Assembly (NCBI GenBank): GCA_016721425.1
Contig: JADKID010000007.1
Coordinates: 434,001 to 498,000, forward strand
Direction of reading: 5' to 3'
Origin: Bryobacterales bacterium
Lineage (GTDB): Bacteria > Acidobacteriota > Terriglobia > Bryobacterales > Bryobacteraceae
DNA: 64,000 nucleotides
Part shown: piece after piece, positions 9,255-17,724 of the stretch
How positions within the stretch are numbered: position 1 is the first letter of the stretch
How the letters are laid out: each line of letters opens with the position of its first letter
Notes under the pieces: model-generated
Databases searched by the model: none
Told to the model about the DNA's origin: nothing
What the model saw: the letters and a program-made list of their open reading frames with translations, nothing else
Made by a program: the position numbers and the translations under genes

Positions 9255-10403
9255 TTGACATACGACACCATCGTTCTCGGAGCCGGCGCCGCCGGACTCT
9301 TCTGCGCCGCCCAGATCGCCCGCCAGGGCCGCCGCGTTGCCCTCATCGAACACACCGACGAGCCCGGCCGCAAGATCCTCATCTCCGGCGGAGGCCGCTG
9401 CAACTTCACCAACCTGGTGGTCCGCCCCGATAACTTCCTCTCCGCCAACCCCCACTTCGCCAAATCCGCCCTCGCCCGCTACACCCCGTCCGATTTCATC
9501 GCCCTCGTCCAGCAGCACCGCATCCGCTTCCACGAGAAGACCCTCGGCCAGCTCTTCTGCGATGAATCCGCCCGCCAGATCCTCGATATGCTCCTCGGCG
9601 AGTGCAACTCCGCCGGCGTCGAGCTCCTCACCAAAACCCAGGTCGCCTCCGTCGCCCGCGACACCCGCTTCACCCTCGAAACTTCCCGCGGCACAATGAC
9701 CGCCGCCACCCTCGTCGTCGCCACCGGCGGCCTCTCCATCCCCAAAATGGGCGCGACGAGCTTCGGCTACGACCTCGCCACCCAGTTCGGCCTCAACATC
9801 GAGACCCCCTACCCCGCCCTCGTCCCCCTCACCTTCAACCCCGACGACCGCAAGCTCTGGTCCTCCCTAGCTGGAGTCTCCACCGACGTCATCGCCAAAT
9901 TCGGCAAAAAACAGTTCCGCGAGAATATGTTGTACACGCACAAGGGCCTCTCCGGCCCCGCGATCCTGCAAATCTCGTCCTACTGGAAGCCCGGCCAGCC
10001 CATCACCATCGACCTCATCCCCCGCCGCGACTTCACCAACATCCTCCCCCACCAGGCCAAGCAGGTCCTCGCCCGCCTCCTCACCGCCCGCCTCGCCGAC
10101 GTCTGGCTCTACGCCGAAGGCTTCACCATGCCCATCCCCAGCGTCAAGAAAATGAGCGACCGCCTCCACCAGTGGCAGTGCACCCCCGCCGGCACCGAGG
10201 GCTTCGACAAAGCCGAAGTCACCGGAGGCGGAGTCTCCACCGCCGAGCTCAACTCCACCACCATGGAAGCCCGCCGCGTCCCCGGCCTCTTCTTCATCGG
10301 AGAAGTCGTCGACGTCACCGGCCACCTAGGCGGCTACAACTTCCAATGGGCCTGGGCCTCCGCCCACGCCGCCGCCGAAGCCATCACCGCCACCGCCGCG
10401 TAG
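9255..10403 (+). CDS. BaiN/HI0933-family NAD(P)/FAD-dependent oxidoreductase
   Basis: A 382-aa flavoprotein. The N-terminal dinucleotide fold has TIVLGAGAAGLFCAAQIARQG, followed by the family hallmark GRKILISGGGRCNFTN, and ends with FIGEVVDVTGHLGGYNFQWAWASA, the conserved C-terminal FAD-binding strand-helix. These cytoplasmic proteins (YhiN, BaiN) bind FAD; most have no assigned substrate. The only usable start is TTG at 9255, just after an AAGG sequence. It is divergent from the GH2 gene with only 26 bases between start codons, so the promoter for one or both must lie inside coding sequence or be very compact. Third positions are C-rich, opposite to the neighbouring minus genes. Confidence 0.88.
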   Translation: MTYDTIVLGAGAAGLFCAAQIARQGRRVALIEHTDEPGRKILISGGGRCNFTNLVVRPDNFLSANPHFAKSALARYTPSDFIALVQQHRIRFHEKTLGQLFCDESARQILDMLLGECNSAGVELLTKTQVASVARDTRFTLETSRGTMTAATLVVATGGLSIPKMGATSFGYDLATQFGLNIETPYPALVPLTFNPDDRKLWSSLAGVSTDVIAKFGKKQFRENMLYTHKGLSGPAILQISSYWKPGQPITIDLIPRRDFTNILPHQAKQVLARLLTARLADVWLYAEGFTMPIPSVKKMSDRLHQWQCTPAGTEGFDKAEVTGGGVSTAELNSTTMEARRVPGLFFIGEVVDVTGHLGGYNFQWAWASAHAAAEAITATAA

Positions 10404-10434
10404 GTACCTGCCCGGTCTCTGAGATCATAGGGAG

Positions 10435-10602
10435 ATGGCGAAGCGAACCCTGAACCCGGACACCAAGGTACTACGTTCGCTTCGAGGTGCTCTCGCCAAA
10501 GGAAACATCGAAGAGTACCGCGAGCATCTGGCGGCAAAGCACCTGTCACCCGACAACAGGCGGTTGACGAGGCCTGCAACCGTCGCTCCAGGTCGCCACT
10601 GA
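10435..10602 (+). CDS. Possible small ORF, 55 aa, unknown
   Basis: An ATG preceded directly by AGGGAG opens 55 codons. The product begins MAKRTLNPDTKVLRSLRG and contains a plausible amphipathic helix (GNIEEYREHLAAKHLSPDN) before a proline/arginine-rich tail. I do not recognise a family. It occupies the 327-base gap between BaiN and the TonB-like gene; the rest of that gap holds one copy of the interspersed REP-like repeat and nothing else evident. It could equally be a fragment of a decayed gene. Confidence 0.3.
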   Translation: MAKRTLNPDTKVLRSLRGALAKGNIEEYREHLAAKHLSPDNRRLTRPATVAPGRH

Positions 10603-10642
10603 ACCGCACTTTGATTCCACCAGCGTTACCGAGCCACTTACC

Positions 10643-10676
10643 GAGCCGCGACCGTCAGGGAGCGGTCCGCCCAACT
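10643..10676. repeat. Interspersed REP-like repeat, copy A
   Basis: GAGCCGCGACCGTCAGGG followed by AGCGGTC, the same ~24-base core found at 22707-22731 and, inverted, at 36729-36753. GACCG and CGGTC can pair around a loop containing CAGGGAG. It lies in the gap between convergent BaiN and the TonB-like gene. Confidence 0.75.
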
Positions 10677-10730
10677 GCCATCTTCACGGTGAAGCCCTGG
10701 CCGCCTCCACTCCTCGAAACTCGCTGACCC

Positions 10731-11273
10731 TCACGGCCGCAGCGTAAGCGCCACCTCCACCACCGCGTCGCCCCCCACCATCGGCCGGTACCTCCACTGC
10801 TTGACGGCCGCTATCGCCGCTCCCACCAGCAGCGGATGCCCGCTGATCAGTTCCAACGACCGGACCCGCCCCGTCCGCTCGATCCCCACCCGCAACTTGA
10901 CCTCACCGCTCACCCGTACCCCCGGCCCCATTGCCGGATACACCGGATCCACACGCGCCATCAGCACAGCCCCCGACGCCGGGTTCTTCCGCCACGCCCC
11001 CGCCAACCGCTCCACCCACTCCGCCTTCAACCCCGCCACCACCCGGTGCAGATCCGACCCCGGATGATGCTCCACCAGCCACACCTCATGCCGCAGCCAC
11101 TCACCCAGATCCCCGGTAACAAAGTAAAACTCCAGCAGCCGCGCCCGCGCGTCCAGATCCTCCGCGTCCACGGTCAACTGATCCTCCAGCGTCCCCACCT
11201 CCGCCGCCGACATCGGAGGCGCACCCGCCCCAATCCGCAAGCTCAACGCCGCTAACAGAACCAGCCAAGCCAT
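10731..11273 (-). CDS. Small exported TonB C-terminal-domain protein
   Basis: A 180-aa protein with a signal peptide (MAWLVLLAALSLRIGAGA). Residues ~25-85 form a helical linker (LEDQLTVDAEDLDARARLLE, then WLVEHHPGSDL). Residues ~95-180 form a TonB C-terminal domain: ARVDPVYPAMGPGVRVSG, ELISGHPLLVGAAIAAVKQW and YRPMVGG. Both parts resemble the C-terminal region of the M56 protein encoded 12 bases upstream (ERNPEDRVLRAKLLQYYF, WLVERHPDL, VSGHPLLVQAAQDAVKQWRYKP). It therefore looks like a partial duplication that gained its own export signal. It lacks the proline-rich spacer and membrane anchor of true TonB energisers. Probably a periplasmic partner or decoy in the same signalling system. Confidence 0.8.
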   Translation of the reverse strand: MAWLVLLAALSLRIGAGAPPMSAAEVGTLEDQLTVDAEDLDARARLLEFYFVTGDLGEWLRHEVWLVEHHPGSDLHRVVAGLKAEWVERLAGAWRKNPASGAVLMARVDPVYPAMGPGVRVSGEVKLRVGIERTGRVRSLELISGHPLLVGAAIAAVKQWRYRPMVGGDAVVEVALTLRP

Positions 11274-11285
11274 GCCCCCAACCTA

Positions 11286-13564
11286 TCACTGCGTCATCGT
11301 GAATGGCACCTCCACCTGAGTCGTCACCTGCACCGCCTGCCCGTTCAACGTCGTCGGCTTATACCGCCATTGCTTCACCGCATCCTGCGCCGCCTGCACC
11401 AGCAGCGGATGACCGCTCACCAGCGTCATGTTCACCACACGCCCGTCCTCCCCCAGCGTCACTGTGAACCGCACCACACCCTGAATCCGAGCCTGCCGCG
11501 CCAGCGGTGGATACTCAGGATCCACCTTCTCCGCCAGCATCGCCTGCTGCACGTTCCCACCCACCGTGATCCGCATCGGCATACCCGCGCTCCCCTGCCC
11601 ATCCGGCCGCCGGAACATCACTACCCCCGCCACTTCATACTCCTGGCCGCGAGCCTCCAGCTTGTCCTTCATCGCCGATTGCACCGCCGCCGCCAGCAGC
11701 AGCGGCTCACCCTCCAGCGCCACGGCCTCCCGTACCGTCCCATCTCCAGCAACCCTCAGACGCAGAGTCACCGCAGCCACCCCTCGCACCTGGAGCGCCT
11801 CCTCCGGCATCACCGGCGCGCCAGGCATCCGCACCACCGCCCCCAGACGCGCCAGTTCCAGTCCAACCGTCCACTTCGGATTCGAAGGCTCCAACGCCTT
11901 GGCCCGCTCCAACAGCTTCACACCCTCTGCCGCCCAACCCGCAGTGTCCCTAGTCATCGGCGAATGTCTCTGATTAACCAGCATCCGGCCCAGATCCCCC
12001 AACTCCGCCGCATCTCTGCTATCAGCCAACAGCCGCAACAACTCCTCCCGCTCCGTCCCGCCCGCCATCCAAGCCTGAAACTCGACCAGATTCAGATCCT
12101 GCACCAATCGAACGTCCCGCCCGTCCACAACCCTCGCCCGCCGCAGAGCCGTCATCGCCGCCCGCACGTCCTCGCCTATGTAAAATCGGGCCGCGTTCCT
12201 CAGCACCGCCACATTGGATGGGTTCGCCACCGTCGCCCTCTGCCACGCAGCTCGAAAGGTCTCCATCAACCGGCTATCGGCCAGAACCTCCCCCACTGCT
12301 CCGAAGCCGGTCCTCGGCCACATCGGCGACAGCAATTGAGATCCGGATGCCGCTCAACCAACCAAAGCAAATGGCGCGCCCAATCCTGCCCCTGAGACTG
12401 GGCAAAGTAATACTGCAGGAGCTTCGCACGCAGCACCCGATCCTCCGGATTCCGCTCCAACTCCGCCTCGATCTCCCCAGCCTGCCCAGGCGTCAGAATC
12501 ATCGCCTCGAGTTTCCGCAACGTCGTATCACCACCAGGCGGAGGCAGCGCCATCACCCCCTGCTGCACCACCGCCGCCGGCAAACTCAACGGCGCCACCG
12601 GCATCTCCAACACCACCCCCTCCACCATCCGCAACGCCGCCGCTCCATAAACCACCGGCACCGCCGCCAATACCAACGCCGCCCAGCCACCCAACGTCAG
12701 CCCACGAGTCCAATTCATCTCGCCCTCCAGAATCCGTTCAATCCGCCCACCCACGCGGCTCGATCGCGCCATCGCCGTCGCCGCCCAATCCAGCCGCGAC
12801 CCCGCTCCGCTCATCACCGCCGCAAATCCCAACACAACCTCCGCATACCGCCGCCCATCCCCAACAACCGCAATCGCCGCCCCGTCGCAGGCCTCCTCCG
12901 CCAAGCCCAACAACCGCCGCTCCACCCACCACGCCAGCGGATGAAACCAGAACACCGCCCGGTTCAACGCCGCCACCAACGACATGCCCCAGTCCCCCCG
13001 CCGGACATGCTCCACCTCGTGCGCCATCACTGCCCGCAACGCAAACTCGTCCCACGCGCGCCACCCCGCCGGCAACAACACCACCTTCCGCCGCCATCCC
13101 ACCGTCATCGGCACCATCACTTCATCGGACTCCCGCACCTCCACCGCATACCCCTCCACCACCTCCGCCCGCTCCACCAGGCCCCAGGCCCGCCTCACCA
13201 ACACCAATACCCGCGCCACCAGCAACAAGACCACGGCCAGATACAACCCCGCTGCCACCGCCCGCCAATCCGGCCACGCCATGGCAACAGCCGCCGCCGG
13301 CAACGCCGCAGCCACCGAATCCCCACCGGCCACAACGTCAAACTCCGCCGTCACCGCCGGCCGCGTCACCACACTCGTCACCACTCTCCACTCCGGCACC
13401 CACGCCGTAGCCGCCAGCAATCCCAGCATCCCCGCCAGCACCGCCACCCACACCGCGTGCCGCACCGCCGCCCCGCGCCGCCGCAGCATCCACGCCGCCA
13501 CCCACCCCAGCAACCCCAACGCCAGCACCCGCACCGAAACTTCACCCAGGTAAGAGAGCATCAC
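11286..13564 (-). CDS. M56 (BlaR1-like) membrane metallopeptidase with TonB-type C-terminal modules (frameshifted)
   Basis: Two minus-strand frames make one gene: 13564 to about 12335 encodes the membrane metallopeptidase, and about 12336 to 11286 the extracytoplasmic part. One base is missing near 12334-12336, after HPDL and before LLSPMWPRTG. The N-terminal part has several membrane helices, the zinc motif HEVEH (residues 182-186) and the ligand segment LAEEACDG. The C-terminal part has a helical linker and two TonB C-terminal-type domains, the second containing AEKVDPEYPPLARQARIQG and the final KQWRYKP. BlaR1 relatives sense an envelope signal and cleave BlaI; the TonB-type sensor replacing a penicillin-binding domain is notable. 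It overlaps blaI by four bases. Confidence 0.82.
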
Positions 13565-13959
13565 GATCCCTTCTCCTTCTTGGCCAGCTTCTTCGCCAAC
13601 TCCGCCAGTTCCTTCCGGTCGATCACTTCCTGTTCCACCAACCCCGAGACCAGAGCCTCCGCCGACCCGCCCCAGAACCGGTCAATCAACTGCCGCACCG
13701 CCCGCATCGCCACATTCTCCGGCCGCTCTACGCCCGAGTAGATATACGTCCGCCCATCCTCCACGTGCGCCGCATACCCTTTCTCCTCCAGCCGCCGCAA
13801 GATCGTCCGCACCGTCGCGTCCTTCATCGCATGACGCGTCATCAGACCTTCCCGCACCTGCTCCGCGCTGGCCGGCCCGCCCGCCCACAGGAAATCCATC
13901 ACCAGCTGCTCCAGCCCGCTCAGTCGCTTGCTTGCCACCACTATGTTACGTTTCGTCAC
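13561..13959 (-). CDS. BlaI/MecI-family transcriptional repressor
   Basis: A 132-aa winged-helix protein: LSGLEQLVMDFLWAGGP, helix SAEQVREGLM, recognition region MKDATVRTILRRLEEKGY and wing AAHVEDGRTYIY, then a dimerisation helix region. This is the BlaI/MecI/CopY pattern. The start is GTG at 13959, immediately after a promoter whose -10 overlaps a TACAA-C-TTGTA palindrome, so the mRNA would be leaderless or nearly so; GTGs a few codons inside are alternative starts. It overlaps the M56 sensor gene (ATGA). The repressor probably controls itself, the sensor and the divergent-module surface protein, and is inactivated when the M56 protease is triggered. Confidence 0.9.
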   Translation of the reverse strand: MTKRNIVVASKRLSGLEQLVMDFLWAGGPASAEQVREGLMTRHAMKDATVRTILRRLEEKGYAAHVEDGRTYIYSGVERPENVAMRAVRQLIDRFWGGSAEALVSGLVEQEVIDRKELAELAKKLAKKEKGS

Positions 13960-13961
13960 AC

Positions 13962-13995
13962 TACAACTTGTAACGCTAGTCGCGCTTCATGTCAA
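13962..13995 (-). promoter_or_regulatory. blaI promoter with BlaI-type operator on the -10
   Basis: Minus strand: TTGACA (13990-13995), 17-base spacer, TACAAG (13967-13972) as -10. The -10 is the left half of the perfect palindrome TACAAGTTGTA (13962-13972), which fits the TACA/TGTA operator of BlaI/MecI repressors. The start codon follows after two bases. The -35 lies within the 3' end of the upstream gene. The same layout recurs at 15631-15664. Confidence 0.8.
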
Positions 13996-15625
13996 GGGAA
14001 ATATTGACGCTCGCCCCCACGCCCACTTCCACCTTCGCCGCCGCCTCCAGCATCAGGACCCCGCCCGCCGTCCGCCACGCCACACCCGCCGGAAACGCCA
14101 ACACCCGATACGTCCCAGCCAACAGCCCGGAGATCGTCCCCCGACCCTCCGCGTCACACTCCGCCGACTTCGCCTCGGCCTGCCAGTCCTCCCGGTCATA
14201 GGGCTCACGAACCGCCACCACCGCCGCCTTCGCCCCCTTCGTCGTCACCCCAATCGACGCCGTCGCCGGGTGAATCACCAGTTCCACCTTCTGCGCCAGC
14301 GCGCCCGGCTCCACCGTGAATACCCCGCCCGGCGCCACCTTCCCGTTGTAGCGAACCTCACCCACCGCCACGCCCTTCGCGTAGCCCCGCGCCCACGCCT
14401 TGTATGCTCCGCCCTGCACACCCTCCATCACGAACCGCCCCTCTCCCTGCTCCACCGGCGGCTGATCCCACCGCGTGAACATCCGGCCCACCGGCTGCAA
14501 CCCAACTCGCAGCTTCTGCTCCGCAGCCCATACACTCTTCAGCGCCTCATCCGGTCGCACCGTCAACTCCACCGGCACACCGCCAGACAGCGCCAACTCC
14601 AGTCCATCGACGTTCCGATCGTCCACATCGAAGTACGCGAACGCGCCCAACGTCCGCTCACCCGCCTTGGCCGAACCATTCAGCCAATACCGCCCTGGCT
14701 CCACCCCGTCCAATCGGAACCACGCCCCCGGCTCCACCTTCGCAAACATCACTGTTGAATACGAAGTCGTCCCGCCCTGCTTTTGGACCGAGTTCAACCC
14801 CATATTTCCGTCCGTCACATCCTCCCCCGCCATCATCCGGCCCCGGATCGACGCCACCCGCCGCGGCCTCATCCTCACCTCCAACCCCTTCATCTCCCCG
14901 CCCGCCAGCAACGTCAGCGGCGGCGCCTCTTCCACACGCTCCACGCCCGGGTAATACGTCCGCCCATACGCCCGCACCGCCAACGCACGAAACTCCTCCG
15001 CCGTCCCGCCATCCAGAAACTTCTCCGGCCGCGCTGGCCGCACCTCCAGCACATACTCCCCTGGCCGCAGCCCCTTCAAAACGAACGTACCCTCCTGGTC
15101 CGTCGTCACCGGCTCGCCGCCAGGGAACAGCGCCCGCGACTCACCCACCGCCTGCCACAACAGCGCCGTCACCCTCAGCCCCGCCATCGCCTTCTTCGAG
15201 TCCGCATCCACCACCCGCCCCGCCATCATCCCTTCTTTCTGCAGCGCGATCCGCACACTCTCGCCCACCTCCGCAGACTTCACCGTCTCAAACGACATCC
15301 CGTACTGCACATACCCCTCGCGCTCCACAAACACACGCACCGGCGCGCCCCGCGCCACTCGGATCGCAACCGTCCCCTCATCCCCCGTCAGCGCCGCCAG
15401 CACCTCCGCCGCCGGATCCTCACCACCCGCCCCCGGTTTTGCTCCAAAGATCTTCGTATTCGAATAGCTGTATTTTGGTATCAACCGCAGCAGCACCACC
15501 TTCGCCCCGGCCACCCCCTGCCCGCTCCCGCCATCCACCACCGTCACCTTCACCTCGCCCACGTCCTGCGCCCAACCCGGCGCCATCATCAGTGACGCCG
15601 CCATCAACCCTGCTCCAAAATTCAT
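13976..15625 (-). CDS. Exported carboxypeptidase-regulatory-like (beta-sandwich) protein under BlaI-type control
   Basis: A 549-aa protein from the ATG at 15625; the frame opens earlier, but the earlier start lies upstream of the promoter found here. Signal peptide MNFGAGLMAASLMMAPGWAQ, then at least three prealbumin/carboxypeptidase-D regulatory-like beta-sandwich repeats: VKVTVVDGGSGQGVAGAKVVL, GMMAGRVVDADSKKAMAGLRV with FVLKGLRPGEYVLEVRPA, and ISGLLAGTYRVLAFPAG near the end. There is no catalytic peptidase domain. Such proteins are surface or periplasmic and may bind peptide or glycan. It lies directly upstream of blaI and shares the promoter architecture, so it is a likely target of the BlaI/M56 system. 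Ligand unknown. Confidence 0.8.
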   Translation of the reverse strand: MNFGAGLMAASLMMAPGWAQDVGEVKVTVVDGGSGQGVAGAKVVLLRLIPKYSYSNTKIFGAKPGAGGEDPAAEVLAALTGDEGTVAIRVARGAPVRVFVEREGYVQYGMSFETVKSAEVGESVRIALQKEGMMAGRVVDADSKKAMAGLRVTALLWQAVGESRALFPGGEPVTTDQEGTFVLKGLRPGEYVLEVRPARPEKFLDGGTAEEFRALAVRAYGRTYYPGVERVEEAPPLTLLAGGEMKGLEVRMRPRRVASIRGRMMAGEDVTDGNMGLNSVQKQGGTTSYSTVMFAKVEPGAWFRLDGVEPGRYWLNGSAKAGERTLGAFAYFDVDDRNVDGLELALSGGVPVELTVRPDEALKSVWAAEQKLRVGLQPVGRMFTRWDQPPVEQGEGRFVMEGVQGGAYKAWARGYAKGVAVGEVRYNGKVAPGGVFTVEPGALAQKVELVIHPATASIGVTTKGAKAAVVAVREPYDREDWQAEAKSAECDAEGRGTISGLLAGTYRVLAFPAGVAWRTAGGVLMLEAAAKVEVGVGASVNISLDMKRD

Positions 15626-15630
15626 AATGC

Positions 15631-15664
15631 TACAACTTGTAACGAAAGCCAGACCGAGTGTCAA
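15631..15664 (-). promoter_or_regulatory. Second BlaI-type promoter/operator
   Basis: Minus strand: TTGACA (15659-15664), 17-base spacer, TACAAG (15636-15641), within the perfect palindrome TACAAGTTGTA (15631-15641). The ATG of the exported protein is five bases beyond the palindrome, so the leader would be only a few nucleotides. The region also lies ahead of the divergent plus-strand gene at 15697, which has TATATT at 15669-15674 as a possible -10; BlaI could affect both. Confidence 0.8.
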
Positions 15665-15696
15665 GCGCTATATTGGGGTTAGCCGGGAAGTAGCCC

Positions 15697-16479
15697 ATGA
15701 AACCAACACTCGCCCCCCTCGCCCTGACCCTGGCACTCCTCTGCCCCGCCCTCGCCAACTACCTCCCCCCCGACGTCGCCGGCAAGGAAGCCCCGGCCAA
15801 GAAGAAGAAGCCGAAAAAACCTGCCCCCTACGTCCCGCCCATCATCGGCTCTGCCTCCGACACCAAGGTCACCATCGAGGCCATCGCCTACCTCGATCAC
15901 GGCGAAATGCAGAAAGTCCTCGGCCACGACCCTGGCGAGGGCTTCCTCATCGTCCAGGTCAAATTCAAGCCCGCCCCCGGCGAAACCATCCGCGTCGATC
16001 TCGACGACTTCCTCCTCCGCTCGGATCGCTCCGGCGAAATCTCCCGCCCCCTCGAGGCCGCCCAGATCGCCGGCACCTCCGTCATGGTCGTCAGCTCCCA
16101 GGGCGGCTCCCAGGGCACACCCACCACTGAGCAGCGCCGCGTCCCCATCGGCGTCCCCGGCGGCATCCCCGGCGGCACCAACCCCGACGGCTCCCCCCAG
16201 GGCATGCCCCTGCCCAACCAGTCCCCCAACGTCGGCTCCGCCACCGCCGACACCTCCGACGCCGTCGCCTCCATCGAGGAGCGCGGCAAGAAAAACACCC
16301 CGCTACTCAACGCCCTCAAGGAGAAGATCCTCCCCACCGGCGAGACCGACAAGGAAGTCTCCGGCCTCCTCTATTTCCAGATCGAGGGCCGCCAGCGCCC
16401 CAAGGATATTGAGCTCGTTTACCGCAAGTCGCCCCCGCGCGTCTCCGTCCGTTTCGTTGACCCCAACAAGAAGAAATAG
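15697..16479 (+). CDS. Exported hypothetical protein, 260 aa
   Basis: Signal peptide MKPTLAPLALTLALLCPALA, then a lysine-rich linker (KKKKPKKP). Residues ~50-125 form a beta-rich domain: KVTIEAIAYLDHGEMQKVLG, EGFLIVQVKFKPAPGETIRVD, FLLRSDRSGE, the sort of pattern seen in DUF4352-like beta sandwiches. A low-complexity glycine/proline stretch follows (residues ~135-185), then a last strand-rich segment ending GLLYFQIEGRQRPKDIELVY. I cannot assign a function. It is three bases upstream of the D-threonine-aldolase-like gene and probably shares its transcript. It is divergent from the BlaI-controlled gene across a 71-base region. Confidence 0.75.
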   Translation: MKPTLAPLALTLALLCPALANYLPPDVAGKEAPAKKKKPKKPAPYVPPIIGSASDTKVTIEAIAYLDHGEMQKVLGHDPGEGFLIVQVKFKPAPGETIRVDLDDFLLRSDRSGEISRPLEAAQIAGTSVMVVSSQGGSQGTPTTEQRRVPIGVPGGIPGGTNPDGSPQGMPLPNQSPNVGSATADTSDAVASIEERGKKNTPLLNALKEKILPTGETDKEVSGLLYFQIEGRQRPKDIELVYRKSPPRVSVRFVDPNKKK

Positions 16480-16482
16480 CCC

Positions 16483-17574
16483 ATGCGCCTCACTGACCTC
16501 GACACCCCCGCCATCGTCATCGACCTCGACATCATGGAGCGCAATCTCCGCTCCGTCGCCGATTACACCCGCACCCATCGCCTCCGCCTCCGCCCCCACA
16601 CTAAGACTCACAAGATCCCCGCCCTCGGCCGCCGCCAGATCGAGCTCGGCGCCGTCGGCCTCGCCGTCGCCAAGTCCACCGAGGCCGAGGTCATGGTCTC
16701 CTCCGGCACCCCCGATCTCCTCATCGCCTATCCCGTCATCGGCCGCCAGAAACTCGAGCGCCTCTGCCGCGTTGCCCAGGAAACCCAGCTCACCGTCTCC
16801 CTCGATTCCCTCTCCGCCGCCCGCCCCCTCAGCGATGCCGCCCGCGGCGCCCAGGTCGAAATCGGCATTCTCGCCGAAGTAGACGTCGGCCTCGGCCGCG
16901 TCGGCGTCCAGCCCGGCGAAGAACTCCTCGCCCTCGTCCAGTCCATCGCCAAACTCCCCCACCTCAAGTGGCGCGGCATCGCCTTCTACCCCGGCCACAT
17001 CAAAGACACCGCCGCCCACGGACTTGAAGAGCTAGAGAAACTCCGCCACACCGTCTCCCAAATGGTCGAGCAACTCACTGCCGCCGGCTTCCACCCCGAG
17101 ATCGTCAGCGGCGGCTCCACCCCCCTCCTCTGGCACTCCCACACCATCCCCTACCTCAACGAGATCCGCCCCGGCACCTACATCTTCAACGACCGCAACA
17201 CCATCCTCTCCGGAGCCTGCTCCCTCGCCCACTGCGCCGCCACTATCCTCACCACCGTCGTCTCCACCGCCCCTGGCCGCATGATCATCGACGGCGGCTC
17301 CAAGACGTTCTCATCGGACCGCCTCGCCGGCTCCTCCGAAATCACCTTCGGCGAAATCCGCGAAGCCCCCGAAGCTAGCTTCCACAAGATGAACGAGGAG
17401 CACGGCTACATCGACCTCCACAACACCACCGCCCAGTTCTCCGTCGGCGATCGCGTCCACGTCCTCCCCAATCACATCTGCGTCGCCATGAACCTCCACG
17501 AAACCGTCTACGGCATCCGCGACGGCGAAGTCGTCGAAACCTGGCGCGTCGAAGGCCGCGGCAAACTCCAATAG
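16483..17574 (+). CDS. PLP-dependent D-threonine aldolase / D-serine dehydratase-like enzyme
   Basis: A 363-aa cytoplasmic protein with an alanine racemase-type N-terminal barrel: LDTPAIVIDLDIMERNL, then LRPHTKTHKIPALG with the PLP-lysine, and the glycine-rich phosphate-binding region EIVSGGSTPLLWH. The C-terminal domain ends DRVHVLPNHICVAMNLHE, where the His-x-Cys pair is the divalent-metal site of D-threonine aldolases and DSD1-type D-serine dehydratases. Expected reaction: retro-aldol cleavage or dehydration of a D-beta-hydroxy amino acid. It follows the exported hypothetical by three bases. Which of the two activities applies cannot be decided from sequence. Confidence 0.85.
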   Translation: MRLTDLDTPAIVIDLDIMERNLRSVADYTRTHRLRLRPHTKTHKIPALGRRQIELGAVGLAVAKSTEAEVMVSSGTPDLLIAYPVIGRQKLERLCRVAQETQLTVSLDSLSAARPLSDAARGAQVEIGILAEVDVGLGRVGVQPGEELLALVQSIAKLPHLKWRGIAFYPGHIKDTAAHGLEELEKLRHTVSQMVEQLTAAGFHPEIVSGGSTPLLWHSHTIPYLNEIRPGTYIFNDRNTILSGACSLAHCAATILTTVVSTAPGRMIIDGGSKTFSSDRLAGSSEITFGEIREAPEASFHKMNEEHGYIDLHNTTAQFSVGDRVHVLPNHICVAMNLHETVYGIRDGEVVETWRVEGRGKLQ

Positions 17575-17608
17575 CCCACCAGTCAACCAGTCCCCCGTGC
17601 ATCGGGAG

Positions 17609-17646
17609 GCGGTCCCCCTGGACCGCGGCGGGCGCCCTCGCCCGCC
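17609..17646. repeat. REP-like twin hairpin
   Basis: Two adjoining perfect palindromes: GCGGTCC-CCCT-GGACCGC (17609-17626) and GGCGGGCG-CCCT-CGCCCGCC (17627-17646). Read on the minus strand both loops are AGGG. It lies between convergent genes. The same kind of doublet, with AGGG-type loops, lies next to the RAYT transposase at 43754-43790. Confidence 0.7.
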
Positions 17647-17666
17647 CAACCATCCCCCCAAAACGC

Positions 17667-17706
17667 AAAAAGGGCGGGCCAGAGCGCCGAAGCACTCCGC
17701 CCGCCC
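17667..17706 (-). terminator. Intrinsic terminator of the minus-strand operon ending at 17725
   Basis: GGGCGGG (complement of 17700-17706) pairs with CCCGCCC (complement of 17672-17678), followed on the minus strand by TTTTT (17667-17671). It sits 19 bases after the stop of the small secreted protein. Confidence 0.65.
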
Positions 17707-17724
17707 CCTGCAACTAACCCAATA

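Noticed and set aside
12218..13741. 507-codon plus-strand ORF opposite the M56 gene
   Set aside because: Histidine/arginine/proline-only composition typical of the reverse of a high-GC gene; the minus frame has clear motifs.
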